Source: Terriglobia bacterium
GTDB taxonomy: Bacteria; Acidobacteriota; Terriglobia; UBA7540
Direction of reading: 5' to 3'
Length of the DNA stretch: 6,519 nucleotides
Assembly (NCBI GenBank): GCA_022866195.1
Contig: JALHUF010000156.1
Location: 1 to 6,519, forward strand
Under the pieces are notes generated by a model. The model saw nothing but the letters and a program-made list of their open reading frames with translations. It did not search any database and was not told where the DNA came from. Positions within the stretch are counted from its first letter, which is position 1; each line of letters opens with the position of its first letter. A program made the position numbers and the translations under genes. This document shows positions 4,798 to 6,519 of the stretch, in pieces.

Positions 4798-6519
4798 TTA
4801 CCGCGAGACCTGCCCAGCCATCCAGGTGGCAAGCTCGAGTTCGGCTGCTTGCTCCCGGACAACCAGTTGGGACGGAGCGCCGCGATACACTGCCAGCGCC
4901 GCTCGGAGTTCCCCTTCCAGCTCAGACGTGGAAAGCGAACGGTCCCGGCCATCGACGAAGCCTTCGAGAAACACCGCGCGGGGGGACAGTGCCGCGATGA
5001 CGTCCACGATGTCCGCGCTCTCGAGAATGCCGGGCACGATCACGTCCTGCGGCACATAGCAGAAACGGTCCTTCAAAACCGAGAGATAGGAAACCAGGCC
5101 GCGGCGCACTGCGACAGCCCGCACATCGTCCTCGTAGAGCGCTGCCAGCAGCGCCAGTAGGCTTCCCAGCGGCTGCGCTTGCTGGATGGCCTGAGGTCCG
5201 GGTTGCTGGTCCACGCTCTGATCGAGCAGCAAGCCGTGCGGGTTGACTCCGGCAAACGAATCGCCCCAGAGGACGACGCGCTTTGGGTCAAGATCCGCGC
5301 GCCCGGAGAGGTATCGCAGGACGGTGCGCGCATTCTTGAGTCGCGCGCCCAGAGCCGTATCGCCGAGCATCAACTCGGTTGCTGCCAGAGACGTTGCCGA
5401 AGAACCGCGCGCCGTCTCTCCGGTTCCACGCACATCGGTCAGACATAACGCTATGCCCTGTTTCAGCAGCGCGGCCAACTCGCCGTTCCGCTCCGCAAGG
5501 AATCTCTCCTTGCCGCCTTCCGCCAGTGCCAAGACAACCGGGAGACGCTTGGAAGAACTCGCCTTGGGTTTGAGCAATAACAGCGGGACGCTCAGCCCGG
5601 GCACCGTTTGAAGCTCGACAGCTTCCACCGCAAAACCGGACAAGGGCTTAGTCCAGGCGATGCGGGCTGCCGCCTGCGTATTTGGCCCAATGTCCCCGAG
5701 TTTAGCCTTCAAAGAAGCGCGCAAGCTCTGGAGCCGCTCCGCCGCAGGGAGCGAAGCGAGTCTTGCGCGCGCCGCAGACAGGCGCTCCTCTGCCATCCGG
5801 TAGGCGATCTCGCTCGCGGTCTTCGGTCTCCGTTCGGCGGCGGCCTCGGGCGTCAGGCACATCAGGTCCGAATCCGAGCGCACGTTGTGATACTCATGGG
5901 GTGGAATCGGGACGTCCAGCCACCGCTTGAGAATCGGGTAAATTTTCTTTCGAAGGCAAACACCGATGTTTGTGCACTCGCCGGGTCCGGGAAAAGGTCC
6001 GAACCCGTCCACCTGATCGAGATGGTCCTTCTTCCCGTAGAAATCGAATACCTTCTTGTACCTCGCCCAGGCCGGTTGCTCTTCCACGCCGTTCGGCCAA
6101 GAGATCTCGAACGAGTAGACGAACCGGCGCGGCGCGACCGAAGCGCAGATGAACCACGGGAAGAACTGGCCGACGATGCTTTGCCGCAGGCAACGCGTCG
6201 ATTCCCATTCGCCCCACCCCGGATACGCAGTCTCGAGATCGTAGCCGCGGGGGCCCTCCGTATAATGCTCCTCAGGCCCGGCCTCGCCGAAATTGAACGG
6301 CAGCACGGCCGCGATGCGGTTGTCGAGCGCTGCCGTTACTGCCGCCGGATCTCCGCCGCCGGCCACCGCGCCGAGCATGACAATGCGGTTCGGGTCTACG
6401 TAAGGTTTCTCGAGCAGCAGATCGATTCCGCGCATCAGGTCCCAGACCATCCATTTCATGAGGCTTTCGCCGGCGAGATATAGTTGCATCCCGAGGGCGT
6501 AGCGCGAGTAGTAGCTCTC
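4798..6519 (-). CDS. Tandem alpha/beta-hydrolase (acetylxylan esterase/dienelactone hydrolase-like), 5' end outside the window
   Basis: The frame is open to the window edge: ten more codons (ESYYSRYALG) precede the first in-window Met at 6489, so the true start lies beyond 6519. The visible 573 residues contain two alpha/beta-hydrolase-like domains. Counting from that Met, domain 1 (to about 195) has family-style MQLYLAGESL, WDLMRGIDLLLEKPYVDPNRI and ALDNRIAAVLPF, but the nucleophile elbow reads GAVAGGG (40-46), so Ala43 stands where GNSGGG-type relatives have Ser. A helical linker (about 210-270) leads to domain 2, with LPVVLALAEGG, TDVRGTGET, an intact-looking elbow LWGDSFAG (Ser411, codon 5257-5259) and EGFVDGRDR with a possible catalytic Asp. 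I see no obvious C-terminal histidine. Related large hydrolases are annotated as esterases or peptidases; the substrate is unknown. It converges on the M20 gene and is probably a separate unit. It ends in TAA. Confidence 0.82.
   Translation of the reverse strand, partial: ESYYSRYALGMQLYLAGESLMKWMVWDLMRGIDLLLEKPYVDPNRIVMLGAVAGGGDPAAVTAALDNRIAAVLPFNFGEAGPEEHYTEGPRGYDLETAYPGWGEWESTRCLRQSIVGQFFPWFICASVAPRRFVYSFEISWPNGVEEQPAWARYKKVFDFYGKKDHLDQVDGFGPFPGPGECTNIGVCLRKKIYPILKRWLDVPIPPHEYHNVRSDSDLMCLTPEAAAERRPKTASEIAYRMAEERLSAARARLASLPAAERLQSLRASLKAKLGDIGPNTQAAARIAWTKPLSGFAVEAVELQTVPGLSVPLLLLKPKASSSKRLPVVLALAEGGKERFLAERNGELAALLKQGIALCLTDVRGTGETARGSSATSLAATELMLGDTALGARLKNARTVLRYLSGRADLDPKRVVLWGDSFAGVNPHGLLLDQSVDQQPGPQAIQQAQPLGSLLALLAALYEDDVRAVAVRRGLVSYLSVLKDRFCYVPQDVIVPGILESADIVDVIAALSPRAVFLEGFVDGRDRSLSTSELEGELRAALAVYRGAPSQLVVREQAAELELATWMAGQVSR

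Noticed and set aside
4474..5160. 228-codon plus-strand frame bridging the M20 end, the gap and the hydrolase
   Set aside because: It is a composite of shadow sequence over two real genes; only the short part in the gap looks protein-like and is discussed as a possible gene remnant.
5608..6483. Long plus-strand open frame (291 codons) opposite the tandem hydrolase
   Set aside because: It is exactly antisense to a recognisable alpha/beta-hydrolase, has an Arg/Ala/Gly-rich low-character translation, and no ribosome-binding site. High GC explains its openness.

Overview
This is a protein-coding window of fairly high GC with strongly G/C-biased third codon positions. It has no rRNA, tRNA, CRISPR array, insertion sequence or phage feature that I can see. 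The gene types (an exported GH123-like glycosidase, an APC permease, an M20 amidohydrolase and a tandem alpha/beta-hydrolase) fit a soil or sediment heterotroph such as Acidobacteriota, Planctomycetota or Verrucomicrobiota. That placement is an impression from gene content and style, and no marker gene supports it.

Layout: three genes run left to right and look like one transcription unit. First is a GH123/DUF4091-type glycoside hydrolase with a signal peptide (115-1914), split by one in-frame TAG at 817-819. After 48 bases comes a 12-TM amino acid/polyamine permease resembling the PuuP group (1963-3333). After 17 bases comes a complete M20-family zinc amidohydrolase/peptidase (3351-4652). 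A 145-base convergent gap follows. It holds a strong ribosome-binding site and ATG with no convincing gene behind it. The last gene runs right to left from beyond the window edge to 4798 and encodes a tandem alpha/beta-hydrolase whose first domain has lost the catalytic serine.

How the genes may work together (inference): the glycosidase would act outside the cytoplasm on a glycan, probably one with N-acetylhexosamine; the permease would import an amine or amino acid; and the M20 enzyme would hydrolyse an amide bond in the cytoplasm. The hydrolase on the other strand is esterase-like and may belong to a separate unit.

I see no clearly new system. The points most worth checking are the amber codon in the glycosidase together with its TAG-CGG-TGA ending, the orphan translation start after the M20 gene, the degenerate first domain of the tandem hydrolase, and the missing lid histidine in the M20 enzyme.
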